The notes under the pieces were generated by a model, which saw nothing but the letters and a program-made list of their open reading frames with translations, had not been told where the DNA came from and did no database searches. From the NCBI GenBank assembly GCA_900756575.1, contig CAAEKQ010000066.1, forward strand, positions 1 through 28,367: DNA of 28,367 nt, given 5' to 3'. Positions 1-6,518 of the stretch are shown here, piece after piece. The position numbers were made by a program, and so were the translations under genes. Source of the DNA: an uncultured Oscillospiraceae bacterium. GTDB taxonomy: Bacteria; Bacillota; Clostridia; Oscillospirales; Oscillospiraceae. Position 1 is the first letter of the stretch, and each line of letters begins with the position of its first letter.

Positions 1-60
1 ACCGCAGGAATACTTTGTGTATTTCAAGGTTTTCCGAACGAATTTCTGGCGGAAAAGATC

Positions 61-96
61 CGTCAGAATCCGCAGACGCATTTGTGCGGTGTTGCC
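61..96 (-). repeat. Degenerate copy A of a 43-bp intergenic palindromic repeat
   Basis: Read on the minus strand this begins GGCAACACCGCACAAATG, the same left arm as the copies at 6394-6436 and 10224-10266. The right arm is shortened and diverged (TGCGGATTCTGAC in place of TGCGGTACTGCC). It lies just beyond the rplS terminator. It is called as a decayed member of the same family because the left 22 bases match almost fully. Confidence 0.55.
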
Positions 97-101
97 TTAA
101 T

Positions 102-128
102 AAAAAAAGGAGCCAACAGGCTCCTTCT
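102..128 (-). terminator. Rho-independent terminator of rplS
   Basis: On the minus strand GGAGCC, a four-base loop and GGCTCC are followed directly by a run of seven T. It starts about 20 bases after the rplS stop codon, so rplS ends its own transcript here. Confidence 0.85.
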
Positions 129-147
129 TTTACCGGATTTCCGAAAC

Positions 148-489
148 TCAGATCTTCTCCTTGACCTTTGCAGCCTTGCCGACGCGATTGCGGAGATAGT
201 AGAGTTTCGCTCTGCGAACCTTACCGCGGCGAACGGTCTCGACATTGACAATGTTAGGAGAATGAACGGGGAAGACCTTCTCCACGCCGACGCCATAGCT
301 CAGGCGGCGAACGGTGATGGTCTGCTCCACACCGCCGTGCTTCTTGGCGATGATGGTGCCCTCAAAGACCTGAATTCTCTCACGGGAGCCTTCCTTGATC
401 TTTACATGAACGCGAACGGTATCGCCGACGTTCATCTCGGGCAGCTCAGCCTTCATATTCTGCTGATCCAGTTTTTCAATCAGATTCAT
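148..489 (-). CDS. rplS: 50S ribosomal protein L19
   Basis: A 113-residue protein of the usual L19 length. L19 lies at the 30S-50S interface of the 70S ribosome. The family is clear from MNLIEKLDQQNMK at the N-terminus, the central GDTVRVHVKIKEGSRERIQVFEG block and the basic RRAKLYYLRNRVGKAAK tail. The start at 489 was chosen because GGGAGG lies eight bases upstream and the L19 N-terminus begins there; the open frame continues 43 codons upstream only as leader sequence. In Bacillus rplS ends an rpsP-rimM-trmD operon. Here it has its own promoter, leader and terminator and appears monocistronic. Confidence 0.97.
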   Translation of the reverse strand: MNLIEKLDQQNMKAELPEMNVGDTVRVHVKIKEGSRERIQVFEGTIIAKKHGGVEQTITVRRLSYGVGVEKVFPVHSPNIVNVETVRRGKVRRAKLYYLRNRVGKAAKVKEKI

Positions 490-583
490 AAATGAATCCT
501 CCCTTTTCAAAGGCGTTCTTAACCGCAAGGAATGCCATACACAACGCATTGTGTGGCGCGGCAGAGGACCGCCCGTAATTAGC
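490..583 (-). promoter_or_regulatory. Structured 5' leader of rplS, possible L19 autoregulatory element
   Basis: About 90 untranslated bases separate the promoter from rplS. On the minus strand they hold a hairpin ACACAA-TGCG-TTGTGT (539-554) and a second GGCATTC...GAACGCC (512-518 with 530-536, one A-C mismatch), just before the GGGAGG ribosome binding site. Firmicutes are known to carry an L19 leader family upstream of rplS that is thought to mediate feedback by the protein. Membership here is inferred from position and hairpins, not from a covariance match. Confidence 0.5.
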
Positions 584-589
584 CTATCT

Positions 590-618
590 ATTCTACCACA
601 GGGAGGATAAAAGAGCAA
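590..618 (-). promoter_or_regulatory. Sigma-A promoter of rplS
   Basis: On the minus strand TTGCTC (613-618) and TAGAAT (590-595) are separated by exactly 17 bases. The transcript would start near 583, giving a leader of about 90 bases. Confidence 0.75.
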
Positions 619-641
619 GCACTTTTTTCATTATTTTTGGC

Positions 642-670
642 AAAAACCGCTGCCCTCCTCCAGCCCTCGG
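642..670 (-). terminator. Weak candidate terminator after the histidine kinase
   Basis: On the minus strand GCTG, an eight-base loop and CAGC with a partial CC/GG extension precede GGTTTTTG. The stem is short and interrupted, so this is tentative. Confidence 0.3.
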
Positions 671-695
671 CGAGTATGTCCGGATTTGGGGCGGA

Positions 696-2753
696 TTATA
701 GCTTTGGTGCGCCACTCATGGGCATACCGCGCTTGGTATCGCCCAGGCCGCCGGTGCGGATTTGTTCATATAAGAGCCGGACATGCTTTTCCGATTCGTC
801 CAGCACAATGAAAATGCTCAGCTCCTGCCAGCTCAGTTCGTTGCCGGGATAGACTCGCTGGCTTGGGCTTGTAACGGCCTTTCTGCCGATTTCCAGATTG
901 CCCGCGCGGATTTCCCGTTTCAGCGCCGTTCCCTCTAACAGTTCCAACCGGCGCATCACATTCTCCACCGTGGTATGACCCCGGGAGATGGGATAGCGCA
1001 GCTCCACCTGCTCCAATGGCCGGAAATAGCTCCGGAACACCGGCTTTGCGGCGTCCAGAGTTGCGGTAAACCGGACGCCCATGCCCGTATTCTCCACCTT
1101 GCAGCTGCCCCCGTGGAGGGTCATAATGGTGCGGCAAATGGCAAGACCCAGGCCGGAACCCCGGGTATTTCGGGCCGCGTCGCCCTGCCAGAAGGTCTCC
1201 CACACCTTTTTGATGTTCTCCTGGGGGATATGCTCCCCCTGATTTTCCACGGAAAACGTCTCGTGGTTCATGCCGATGCGCAGAATGATCTTGCCGTTTT
1301 CCGGGGTATGGCGGATGGCATTGGTGAGATAGTTCTCCACCACCTGCCCAAACCGGTAGCGGTCTCCGTTGGCCTTCTCCTCGCCGATCTGCCAGGAAAT
1401 ATCCAGATGCTTTTCCGCAATTTCCGGCTCCAAAGGCTTGAGAATCTCCCGTACCAGCTCCGTCAGATTGAAGTCCTGCCGCCGGAGCTTATAGCGTCCC
1501 GCCTCCAACCGGCTGAGGTCCAGAAGCTCCAGCACCATCCGGTCCATCTTATCCGCTTCCTCCCGGATTACGCCGAGATAATGGTCCTGCTTGCTCTCGT
1601 CAATATGCTCCTGCAAGGCCTGGGCATAAGACGACATCACCGCAATGGGAGTTTTGAGCTCATGGGCAATGGCCGAGGTCATGGCGCGGCGGGATTCCTC
1701 CGCGTTTTTCGCATAGGCGATGGCCTGCTGCTGGCGGGTCAGTTCATCCTGAAGGGGCCGAAGCTCTGCCCGGCGCATTCTCTCGCACAGGAGCGGAATG
1801 CCAATCAGTGCCGTCAGAAATGGGATCAGCAGCAGAACAAAGCTTCCGCTATGCATACATTCCCGCATGGCAAGCGCCATGGGATGGAACTCCACCCCGT
1901 AAATCAGCGCCATGGGGCCCTTCACGCCAAAGGGATTGTCCGGGATGTTGACCCAGCGGCAGCCGGACAGGACGCAGGTGAACAGACCCTTTTGCTGATA
2001 CGTTACGTCCGCAGGATTCGGCGCTTCCGTAACATCGGCAAGCTGACGGATCAGCTGATCGGTGCGTTTCCACCCGCTGGCATAGTCCAACGTCATCATG
2101 GAGGAATCCCCAAAGGGTTTCATCTTGATTTTTGTGGTCAGTCCCCGAAAATCGGTGCCGCGATAGGAGCTGGAAATATCATAGCGCATCTCCACAGCCC
2201 CCTCCGGCAGCGGTTGGTTCGTTCCGCTAAGGTAAAGAATGCCATGGTCATTGATATCCGTCAGATAGAACATATCCCCCAGACAATAGCCCGTAAAAAT
2301 CACCCGGGAGTTGTCTGAAATCCCCACTCTAAGATCCACCAATTGCATGATTTCGGCAGCATCGGCACTGTTCTCATTTGGGAAGAACATCGGAACAGTC
2401 ACGGGGCCGCCGGTCTCCCGGGTCATGGTAGCAACAATCACGTTTTGAGAGCTGCACAGCCGGTTGCCCTTCCGATCCACCAGCACCGTGGCGCTGACGG
2501 CTGGATACTCCAGATAGCCTGTATTCTCCTGCCCCTCCATGGCCAAAAGATACGCGCTGCGATCCGCATTTTCCTGCTCCGAAAGGGCCTGCACCCGCTG
2601 ATCCGCCGCCAAAAAGCCGGTTTCGATGCAGATTTCCATTCGCTCCTGAATCTCCCGGGCTTCCCAAACCAGCATAACGCCCAGACAAATCAGCCACAAA
2701 AGCGCCATACTGCCCATGAGCAGCAGCCGCAATTTCATACCCGCCTGCTTCAT
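696..2753 (-). CDS. Membrane sensor histidine kinase with a C-terminal extension
   Basis: A 685-residue kinase that should phosphorylate the response regulator encoded just upstream. A transmembrane helix lies near residues 8-28, followed by a large extracytoplasmic sensor region of about 280 residues and a second helix near 308-326 (FVLLLIPFLTALIGIPLL). The dimerisation and phosphoacceptor motif AIAHELKTP places the histidine at 364. The ATPase shows the N box (Asn478 in ENYLTNAIRH) and the G box GSGLGLAICR, ending near residue 567. The remaining 118 residues (FRSYFRPLEQVELRYP onward) follow the catalytic domain, where most such kinases stop. Its ATG overlaps the regulator stop codon as ATGA, so the two are translationally coupled. 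The signal sensed cannot be read from the sequence. Confidence 0.93.
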   Translation of the reverse strand: MKQAGMKLRLLLMGSMALLWLICLGVMLVWEAREIQERMEICIETGFLAADQRVQALSEQENADRSAYLLAMEGQENTGYLEYPAVSATVLVDRKGNRLCSSQNVIVATMTRETGGPVTVPMFFPNENSADAAEIMQLVDLRVGISDNSRVIFTGYCLGDMFYLTDINDHGILYLSGTNQPLPEGAVEMRYDISSSYRGTDFRGLTTKIKMKPFGDSSMMTLDYASGWKRTDQLIRQLADVTEAPNPADVTYQQKGLFTCVLSGCRWVNIPDNPFGVKGPMALIYGVEFHPMALAMRECMHSGSFVLLLIPFLTALIGIPLLCERMRRAELRPLQDELTRQQQAIAYAKNAEESRRAMTSAIAHELKTPIAVMSSYAQALQEHIDESKQDHYLGVIREEADKMDRMVLELLDLSRLEAGRYKLRRQDFNLTELVREILKPLEPEIAEKHLDISWQIGEEKANGDRYRFGQVVENYLTNAIRHTPENGKIILRIGMNHETFSVENQGEHIPQENIKKVWETFWQGDAARNTRGSGLGLAICRTIMTLHGGSCKVENTGMGVRFTATLDAAKPVFRSYFRPLEQVELRYPISRGHTTVENVMRRLELLEGTALKREIRAGNLEIGRKAVTSPSQRVYPGNELSWQELSIFIVLDESEKHVRLLYEQIRTGGLGDTKRGMPMSGAPKL

Positions 2754-3418
2754 TTTGGCTCCTCCGTCAGGCGGTAGCCCACCCGAATAATCGTTTCAAT
2801 GCGCACGCCCCTGGCCCGGAGCTTTTTGATGTGGGTGTCCACGGTTCTCTCGTCGCCCTCGTAGTCGTAGCCCCAGACCTTTATGAGCAGCTGCTCCCGG
2901 GACAATACCTGTCCCCGATTTTCCATGAGACAGCGCAGAAGTGAAAATTCCCGATTGGGCAGCTCCTGCTCCTTCCCGGCGATGGTGGCCCGATGGGTGT
3001 GGAGGTTCAGGGTCACACCCGACGCCTCCAGCTGCCCGTTTGCCCCGATGCATCCCCGGCACCGGGCAATCAGTGCCTTGGTTTTGGCATAGAGCACCGC
3101 CATGGAATAGGGCTTGGTCACATAGTCATCGGCCCCCAGCTCATAGCCCCGGAGCTTATCGTCTTCATCGGACAGGGCCGTTAGAAAGATAATCGGCACG
3201 CTGCTTTGCTTTCGGACGGCCCGGCAGACCGTAAAGCCGTCCAGCTCTGGCATTAAAATGTCCAGCAGCACCGCATCCACCGTATGATCCCGGAGATAGT
3301 CCAGGGCCGCCTGACCGTTTTCCGCCCCAACGGGCTGCTCCCCTTTGGCTGAAAAATAGTCGCATAAAATCTCCCGCAGCCGGGCTTCATCCTCTACAAT
3401 TAACACGCGATCTCCCAT
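2750..3418 (-). CDS. OmpR/PhoB-family response regulator
   Basis: A 222-residue two-domain regulator, the usual length of the OmpR family. The receiver domain (about 1-118) starts MGDRVLIVEDEARLREIL, carries the acceptor aspartate in DAVLLDILMPELDGF and ends with the conserved KPYS lysine. A winged-helix DNA-binding domain fills about 125-220, with LSREQLLIKVWGYDYEGDERTVDTHIKKLR typical of the recognition segment. The start at 3418 was preferred over the ATG at 3424 because GGAGGG is only well spaced for the former. The long upstream open frame is shadow sequence that would run through the promoter. The downstream kinase overlaps it by four bases. Confidence 0.95.
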   Translation of the reverse strand: MGDRVLIVEDEARLREILCDYFSAKGEQPVGAENGQAALDYLRDHTVDAVLLDILMPELDGFTVCRAVRKQSSVPIIFLTALSDEDDKLRGYELGADDYVTKPYSMAVLYAKTKALIARCRGCIGANGQLEASGVTLNLHTHRATIAGKEQELPNREFSLLRCLMENRGQVLSREQLLIKVWGYDYEGDERTVDTHIKKLRARGVRIETIIRVGYRLTEEPK

Positions 3419-3443
3419 GGTCATCCCTCCTATCCCTATTATC

Positions 3444-3472
3444 ATCATATCATGTGTCGCCTCTGTGTCCAA
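3444..3472 (-). promoter_or_regulatory. Sigma-A promoter of the two-component operon
   Basis: On the minus strand TTGGAC (3467-3472) and TATGAT (3444-3449) are 17 bases apart. The start codon follows about 25 bases after the -10 box. Confidence 0.75.
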
Positions 3473-3505
3473 GGTGCATTTTTTGTGGCCCCGCCCAAAT
3501 TTGAC

Positions 3506-3543
3506 GCAAAAAGAGCGCCGCACGGGAATTCCATGCAGCGCTC
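3506..3543 (-). terminator. Terminator of the ECF S component / P1 peptidase operon
   Basis: On the minus strand GAGCGCTGCATGG pairs with CCGTGCGGCGCTC, a 13-bp stem with two G-T wobbles and a short loop, followed by TTTTTGCG. It lies about 50 bases after the peptidase stop codon. Confidence 0.8.
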
Positions 3544-3593
3544 CATTGTGATTTCGTTTCTTGTCCGCCTGTCCGCAGCGGGTTTCATTACAC

Positions 3594-4544
3594 TTAGAGA
3601 ATATCTCTTCTCGCCAGATAGCCGTAAGCACTCTCGGCTGTTTCCGCCGCACGGCGAATGGCCTGCTCCATGGCATAGGCGGCAAGGGCGCCCACCGCAT
3701 CCATGCTGCCCTCCACCTCGCCGGTGCTCAAAGCATAGATGCTGTCGCCGTCGCCGGAGGTATGCACCGGACGGATGGCCCGGGCATAGCCGTTGTGGGT
3801 CATGCCTGCCACCTTGCAGAGCTTTGCCTTGGGCAGCTTTACATTGGTGACCACGCAGCCGATGGTGGTATTGACCCCGGCCTGCACCTTCAGGCCATGA
3901 ATCATGGCCTCAAAGGAGCTGCTCAGGGACTTCCGATCCTCGCTGAGAAGGCCCGCCATTACCTTGCCGTCGGTACCGTATACGTCACCGGCAGCGTTCA
4001 CCGCCACCATTGCGCCCACCTTGATGCTCCCGGCCTGCACCGCATAGGTGCCGAAGCCGGTTTTCATGGCGCGCTCGATGCCCATGATCTTGCCCACGGT
4101 GCAGCCGGTGCCCGCACCTACATTCCCCTCTTTGGGTGCGTCATAGGATGCGTTTTCGCAGGCCTGATACGCCATGGCAGCATCGGGACGCACGTCATAG
4201 CGCCCGCAGCCCAAATCAAACACACAGCTCTGGCACACCAGCGGCACCCGAATGGGCCCCACCGCAAAGCCTTCGCCGCGCTCCTCTAAGTACTTCTGCA
4301 CGCCGCCAGCTGCATCCAGTCCAAATGCACTGCCGCCGGAGAGCACCACCGCATTGATGCCCTCGGCGGTCATCAGCGGATTTAAAATCTGGGACTCCCG
4401 GGAAGCAGGGCCGCCGCCCCGGACGTCCAGCCCAGCAGGGCTCATATGATCCAGGAGGATCACCGTCAGACCGGTACCGGCCTCCAGGTTCTGGGCATGG
4501 CCTACCTTGAAGCCGCCCACCTCCATAATTCCGATTTCTTTCAT
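3594..4544 (-). CDS. P1-family (DmpA/BapA-like, S58) peptidase
   Basis: A 316-residue protein of the self-processing P1 peptidase family, which includes L-aminopeptidase/D-esterase DmpA and beta-aminopeptidase BapA. Recognisable blocks are MEVGGFKVGHAQ at the N-terminus, DVRGGGPASRES, VVLSGGSAFGLDAAGGV, GNVGAGTGCTVGK and KVGAMVAVNAAGDV. Family members cleave themselves before a Ser or Thr that becomes the nucleophile; I cannot assign that residue with certainty here, though the AGS segment near residue 180 is a candidate. The start at 4544 has GGAGCG nine bases upstream. It follows the ECF S-component gene by 13 bases, so the two form one operon. The substrate is unknown; transport of a compound later cleaved by the peptidase is a reasonable inference. 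Confidence 0.88.
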   Translation of the reverse strand: MKEIGIMEVGGFKVGHAQNLEAGTGLTVILLDHMSPAGLDVRGGGPASRESQILNPLMTAEGINAVVLSGGSAFGLDAAGGVQKYLEERGEGFAVGPIRVPLVCQSCVFDLGCGRYDVRPDAAMAYQACENASYDAPKEGNVGAGTGCTVGKIMGIERAMKTGFGTYAVQAGSIKVGAMVAVNAAGDVYGTDGKVMAGLLSEDRKSLSSSFEAMIHGLKVQAGVNTTIGCVVTNVKLPKAKLCKVAGMTHNGYARAIRPVHTSGDGDSIYALSTGEVEGSMDAVGALAAYAMEQAIRRAAETAESAYGYLARRDIL

Positions 4545-4557
4545 GAAAACGCGCTCC

Positions 4558-5190
4558 TTATTTTTTCAGCGCAACCTTCAGCACCTTGCAGATGGAGCCG
4601 CTGATGATGCAGCCCACCGCCGCCTCGATCAGGGCCTGGACGCCTACATAGGCCGCCACAAACAGCACCGCATTGTGCTGGAGCTTATAGAGCAGATCCT
4701 CCCCCAGCACCGCCGCAATATTGGGTGCGTTGAGGAACACAATCACCAGAACCGTCATGTAAAACAGGGTGTTGAGCAGAGGTGCCGCAATGCCGCCCAC
4801 GTAATAGCAGATGGTCTTGGTTTTATCAATCTTCTCAATGGCCTTGAAAACCCAGCCGGTGCAGAAGCCCATGAGCGCCCGGGTGACAATGGTGTTCACC
4901 AGGCAGAGAATAATCATGGTAGCGCCGGAATAGCCCGCCAGGGTCATGGTGGCAAAGCCGGTCTTTACTGCGGTATAAAAGCTGATGCAGCCCATGGTGG
5001 TACCCAGAACGGTTCCGGCCAGAGGGCCAAGCATCATAGCGCCCACAGCCACCGGTACAGTCATAATCGAAGCGTACTGTCCGGGCAGCGGGATCATCGC
5101 CAGACCCGTAATGTTCATCATCAAGAGGATCGCCATTAAAAGCGCCAGCTCGATGAGATACCGAAGATTTGTCTTCTTTTTGTTTTGCAT
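4558..5190 (-). CDS. ECF transporter substrate-binding S component
   Basis: A 210-residue hydrophobic protein with about six membrane segments. The order YLIELALLMAILLMMN, then IPLPGQYASIMTVPVAVGAMMLGPLAGTVLG, matches the DUF3816-type S components of energy-coupling factor transporters, which bind a vitamin or similar micronutrient and share an EcfA/A'/T module. No EcfA or EcfT gene is present, so it is a group II S unit using a module encoded elsewhere. A pantothenate (PanT-like) role is possible but not shown. The ATG at 5190 is preferred over an in-frame TTG at 5196 because GGAGG sits eight bases before the ATG and only two before the TTG. It is co-transcribed with the P1 peptidase downstream. 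Confidence 0.85.
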   Translation of the reverse strand: MQNKKKTNLRYLIELALLMAILLMMNITGLAMIPLPGQYASIMTVPVAVGAMMLGPLAGTVLGTTMGCISFYTAVKTGFATMTLAGYSGATMIILCLVNTIVTRALMGFCTGWVFKAIEKIDKTKTICYYVGGIAAPLLNTLFYMTVLVIVFLNAPNIAAVLGEDLLYKLQHNAVLFVAAYVGVQALIEAAVGCIISGSICKVLKVALKK

Positions 5191-5287
5191 ATTCAATTCC
5201 TCCTGCTGCCGTTCCGCTCAGCGGATACAGCGCAATAATGAGGGCATGCCACCGGACACGCAGCTGCCCCGGCGTTTCGCCAAAGCA

Positions 5288-5316
5288 CAGTATAGCGGTT
5301 CCTTTCGGAAATTGCA
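5288..5316 (-). promoter_or_regulatory. Sigma-A promoter of the ECF S component / peptidase operon
   Basis: On the minus strand TTGCAA and TATACT are separated by 17 bases. This leaves an untranslated leader of about 90 bases before the start at 5190. The leader contains short hairpins (GGCG-AAA-CGCC and CCGC-TGA-GCGG, the latter close to the ribosome binding site) but no riboswitch class I recognise. Confidence 0.7.
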
Positions 5317-5329
5317 ACTATAATTGCAT

Positions 5330-5372
5330 CAAAATCTGAAAAGAGCTGCCATGAATCCTCATAGCAGCTCCG
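5330..5372 (-). terminator. Terminator of the udp / small membrane protein operon
   Basis: On the minus strand GAGCTGC (5364-5370), a 14-base loop and GCAGCTC (5343-5349) are followed by TTTTCAGATTTT. It lies about 20 bases beyond the small membrane protein stop codon. Confidence 0.75.
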
Positions 5373-5388
5373 AATCTTTATGGATGAT

Positions 5389-5589
5389 TCACTTTTCCAT
5401 CTGCCGAACGCCCCGCCAGATCATCACCGTGCAGAGAATGGTGACCATGGACATCAGCGCCATGCCCATGGGGTATTCCGCCCCTGCCTGATGGGCCGCA
5501 GCAAACGCCGCCACGGTAGAGCCTACGGAAATCACCGCGCAAATGCTCACCAGCGCCGCAATCATCTGGCAAACCTGTCGTTTTTTCAT
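5389..5589 (-). CDS. Small two-helix membrane protein coupled to uridine phosphorylase
   Basis: A 66-residue protein with two hydrophobic helices (about residues 8-33 and 42-59), a basic N-terminus MKKRQ and a short charged C-terminus RGVRQMEK. I do not recognise a family. Its ATG overlaps the udp stop codon as ATGA, so translation is coupled, and a terminator follows the pair. The first helix could be mistaken for a signal peptide (AAFAAAHQAG), but the second helix argues for an integral membrane protein. The coupling suggests a role tied to nucleoside use; that is inference. Confidence 0.7.
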   Translation of the reverse strand: MKKRQVCQMIAALVSICAVISVGSTVAAFAAAHQAGAEYPMGMALMSMVTILCTVMIWRGVRQMEK

Positions 5590-6368
5590 GCCTTGTCACC
5601 CTTGTCCCGGGCAATCAGCAGCCGCAGCGCATCCACCGCCGTGGCAATGGCCTCCTCGGTGTCGTAGCACTTGGGATCCTCCAGGCCCATCTCCCGGCGG
5701 GTCTGATTGGCAAATACCATCAGAATCGCGCCAACCCGCAGCCGGCGAACCGCGCCCACAATGAACAGCGCCGCAGATTCCATCTCCGAGCATTTCGCGC
5801 CGGACTTGACCCATGCATCCCACTTGTTTTTCAGCTCATAGCCCACGGCCATGGAGTCGGGATCGTGCTGGCCGTAAAAGGCGTCCTTGCACTGCACCAC
5901 GCCCAGATGATAGCGGTTGCCCCGGGCCTTTGCCGCATCCCGAAGTGCCTCGGTGACGGTGAAATCCGCTACCGCCGGGTATTCCATGGGCGCATATTCC
6001 TTGCTGGTGCCCTCCATGCGAATTGCGCCGGTGGCAATGACCACATCGCCGCCCAGAACCTCCGGATCCATGCCGCCGCTGGAGCCCACGCGAATGAACG
6101 TATCCGCGCCGCAGTGGGCCAGCTCCTCCATGGCAATGGAAGCCGAGGGGCCGCCGATGCCCGTGGAGCAGACGCTGACGGGTTCGCCGTTCAGGGTGCC
6201 GGTGTAGATTTTATATTCCCGGTTGTAGGCCACCAGGTGATAATCATCGAAATGCAGTGCGATCTTTTCGCACCGGCCGGGATCGCCGGGCAGAAGCACA
6301 TACCGGCCCACATCGCCGGGCTTAATCTTCAGATGGAATTCCTCATTGGGAGAATAGACAAGCGCCAT
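5586..6368 (-). CDS. udp: Uridine phosphorylase
   Basis: A 260-residue nucleoside phosphorylase of the PNP/UDP family that splits uridine (and possibly deoxyuridine) with phosphate into uracil and ribose-1-phosphate in the cytoplasm. Matches to Udp include PGDPGRCEKIA (phosphate binding), VCSTGIGGPSASIAMEELAHCGADTFIRVG, YPAVADF and CSEMESAALF, whose EMES glutamate contacts the ribose. A purine nucleoside specificity cannot be fully excluded, but the GIGGPS..AMEEL block fits Udp best. The start at 6368 has AAGGAGG eight bases upstream. The transcript has a strong promoter and a 5' leader holding repeat copy B. A small membrane protein gene is coupled downstream. Confidence 0.9.
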   Translation of the reverse strand: MALVYSPNEEFHLKIKPGDVGRYVLLPGDPGRCEKIALHFDDYHLVAYNREYKIYTGTLNGEPVSVCSTGIGGPSASIAMEELAHCGADTFIRVGSSGGMDPEVLGGDVVIATGAIRMEGTSKEYAPMEYPAVADFTVTEALRDAAKARGNRYHLGVVQCKDAFYGQHDPDSMAVGYELKNKWDAWVKSGAKCSEMESAALFIVGAVRRLRVGAILMVFANQTRREMGLEDPKCYDTEEAIATAVDALRLLIARDKGDKA

Positions 6369-6393
6369 AACGATTGCCTCCTTCAGCTTATAT

Positions 6394-6436
6394 GTCAACA
6401 CCGCACAAATGTGTCGCCAATTTATGCAGTATTGCC
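6394..6436 (-). repeat. Copy B of the 43-bp palindromic repeat, in the udp 5' leader
   Basis: It matches the copy at 10224-10266 in length and in blocks: CAACACC on the left, AATGTGTCG in the centre and TGCAGTATTGCC on the right. It lies between the udp promoter and its ribosome binding site, so it is transcribed and could fold into a stem in the mRNA. Confidence 0.75.
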
Positions 6437-6448
6437 ATGATTTCCTTT

Positions 6449-6477
6449 ATTATAGCTCATAGTTCCATCGCTTGCAA
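6449..6477 (-). promoter_or_regulatory. Sigma-A promoter of udp
   Basis: On the minus strand TTGCAA (6472-6477), 17 bases, then a perfect TATAAT (6449-6454). It lies between the pyrG terminator and udp. Confidence 0.85.
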
Positions 6478-6482
6478 GAAGA

Positions 6483-6513
6483 AACTGCCCCAGGAGTACA
6501 CTCCCGGGGCAGA
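6483..6513 (-). terminator. Terminator of pyrG
   Basis: CTGCCCC (6485-6491) and GGGGCAG (6506-6512) form the outer stem, with an inner GGGAG/CTCC pairing. On the minus strand TTTCTTC follows. It starts seven bases after the pyrG stop codon. Confidence 0.75.
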
Positions 6514-6518
6514 AAGGA

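Noticed and set aside
975..2318. Long plus-strand frame opposite the histidine kinase
   Set aside because: It is the antisense shadow of a GC-rich gene; the kinase motifs on the minus strand are unambiguous. The same applies to the long frames opposite pyrG, recG, fakA, malic enzyme and spoIVA.
3419..3700. Extended N-terminus of the response regulator
   Set aside because: It would translate through the -10 and -35 boxes and the peptidase terminator; the receiver domain starts at 3418 with a good ribosome binding site.
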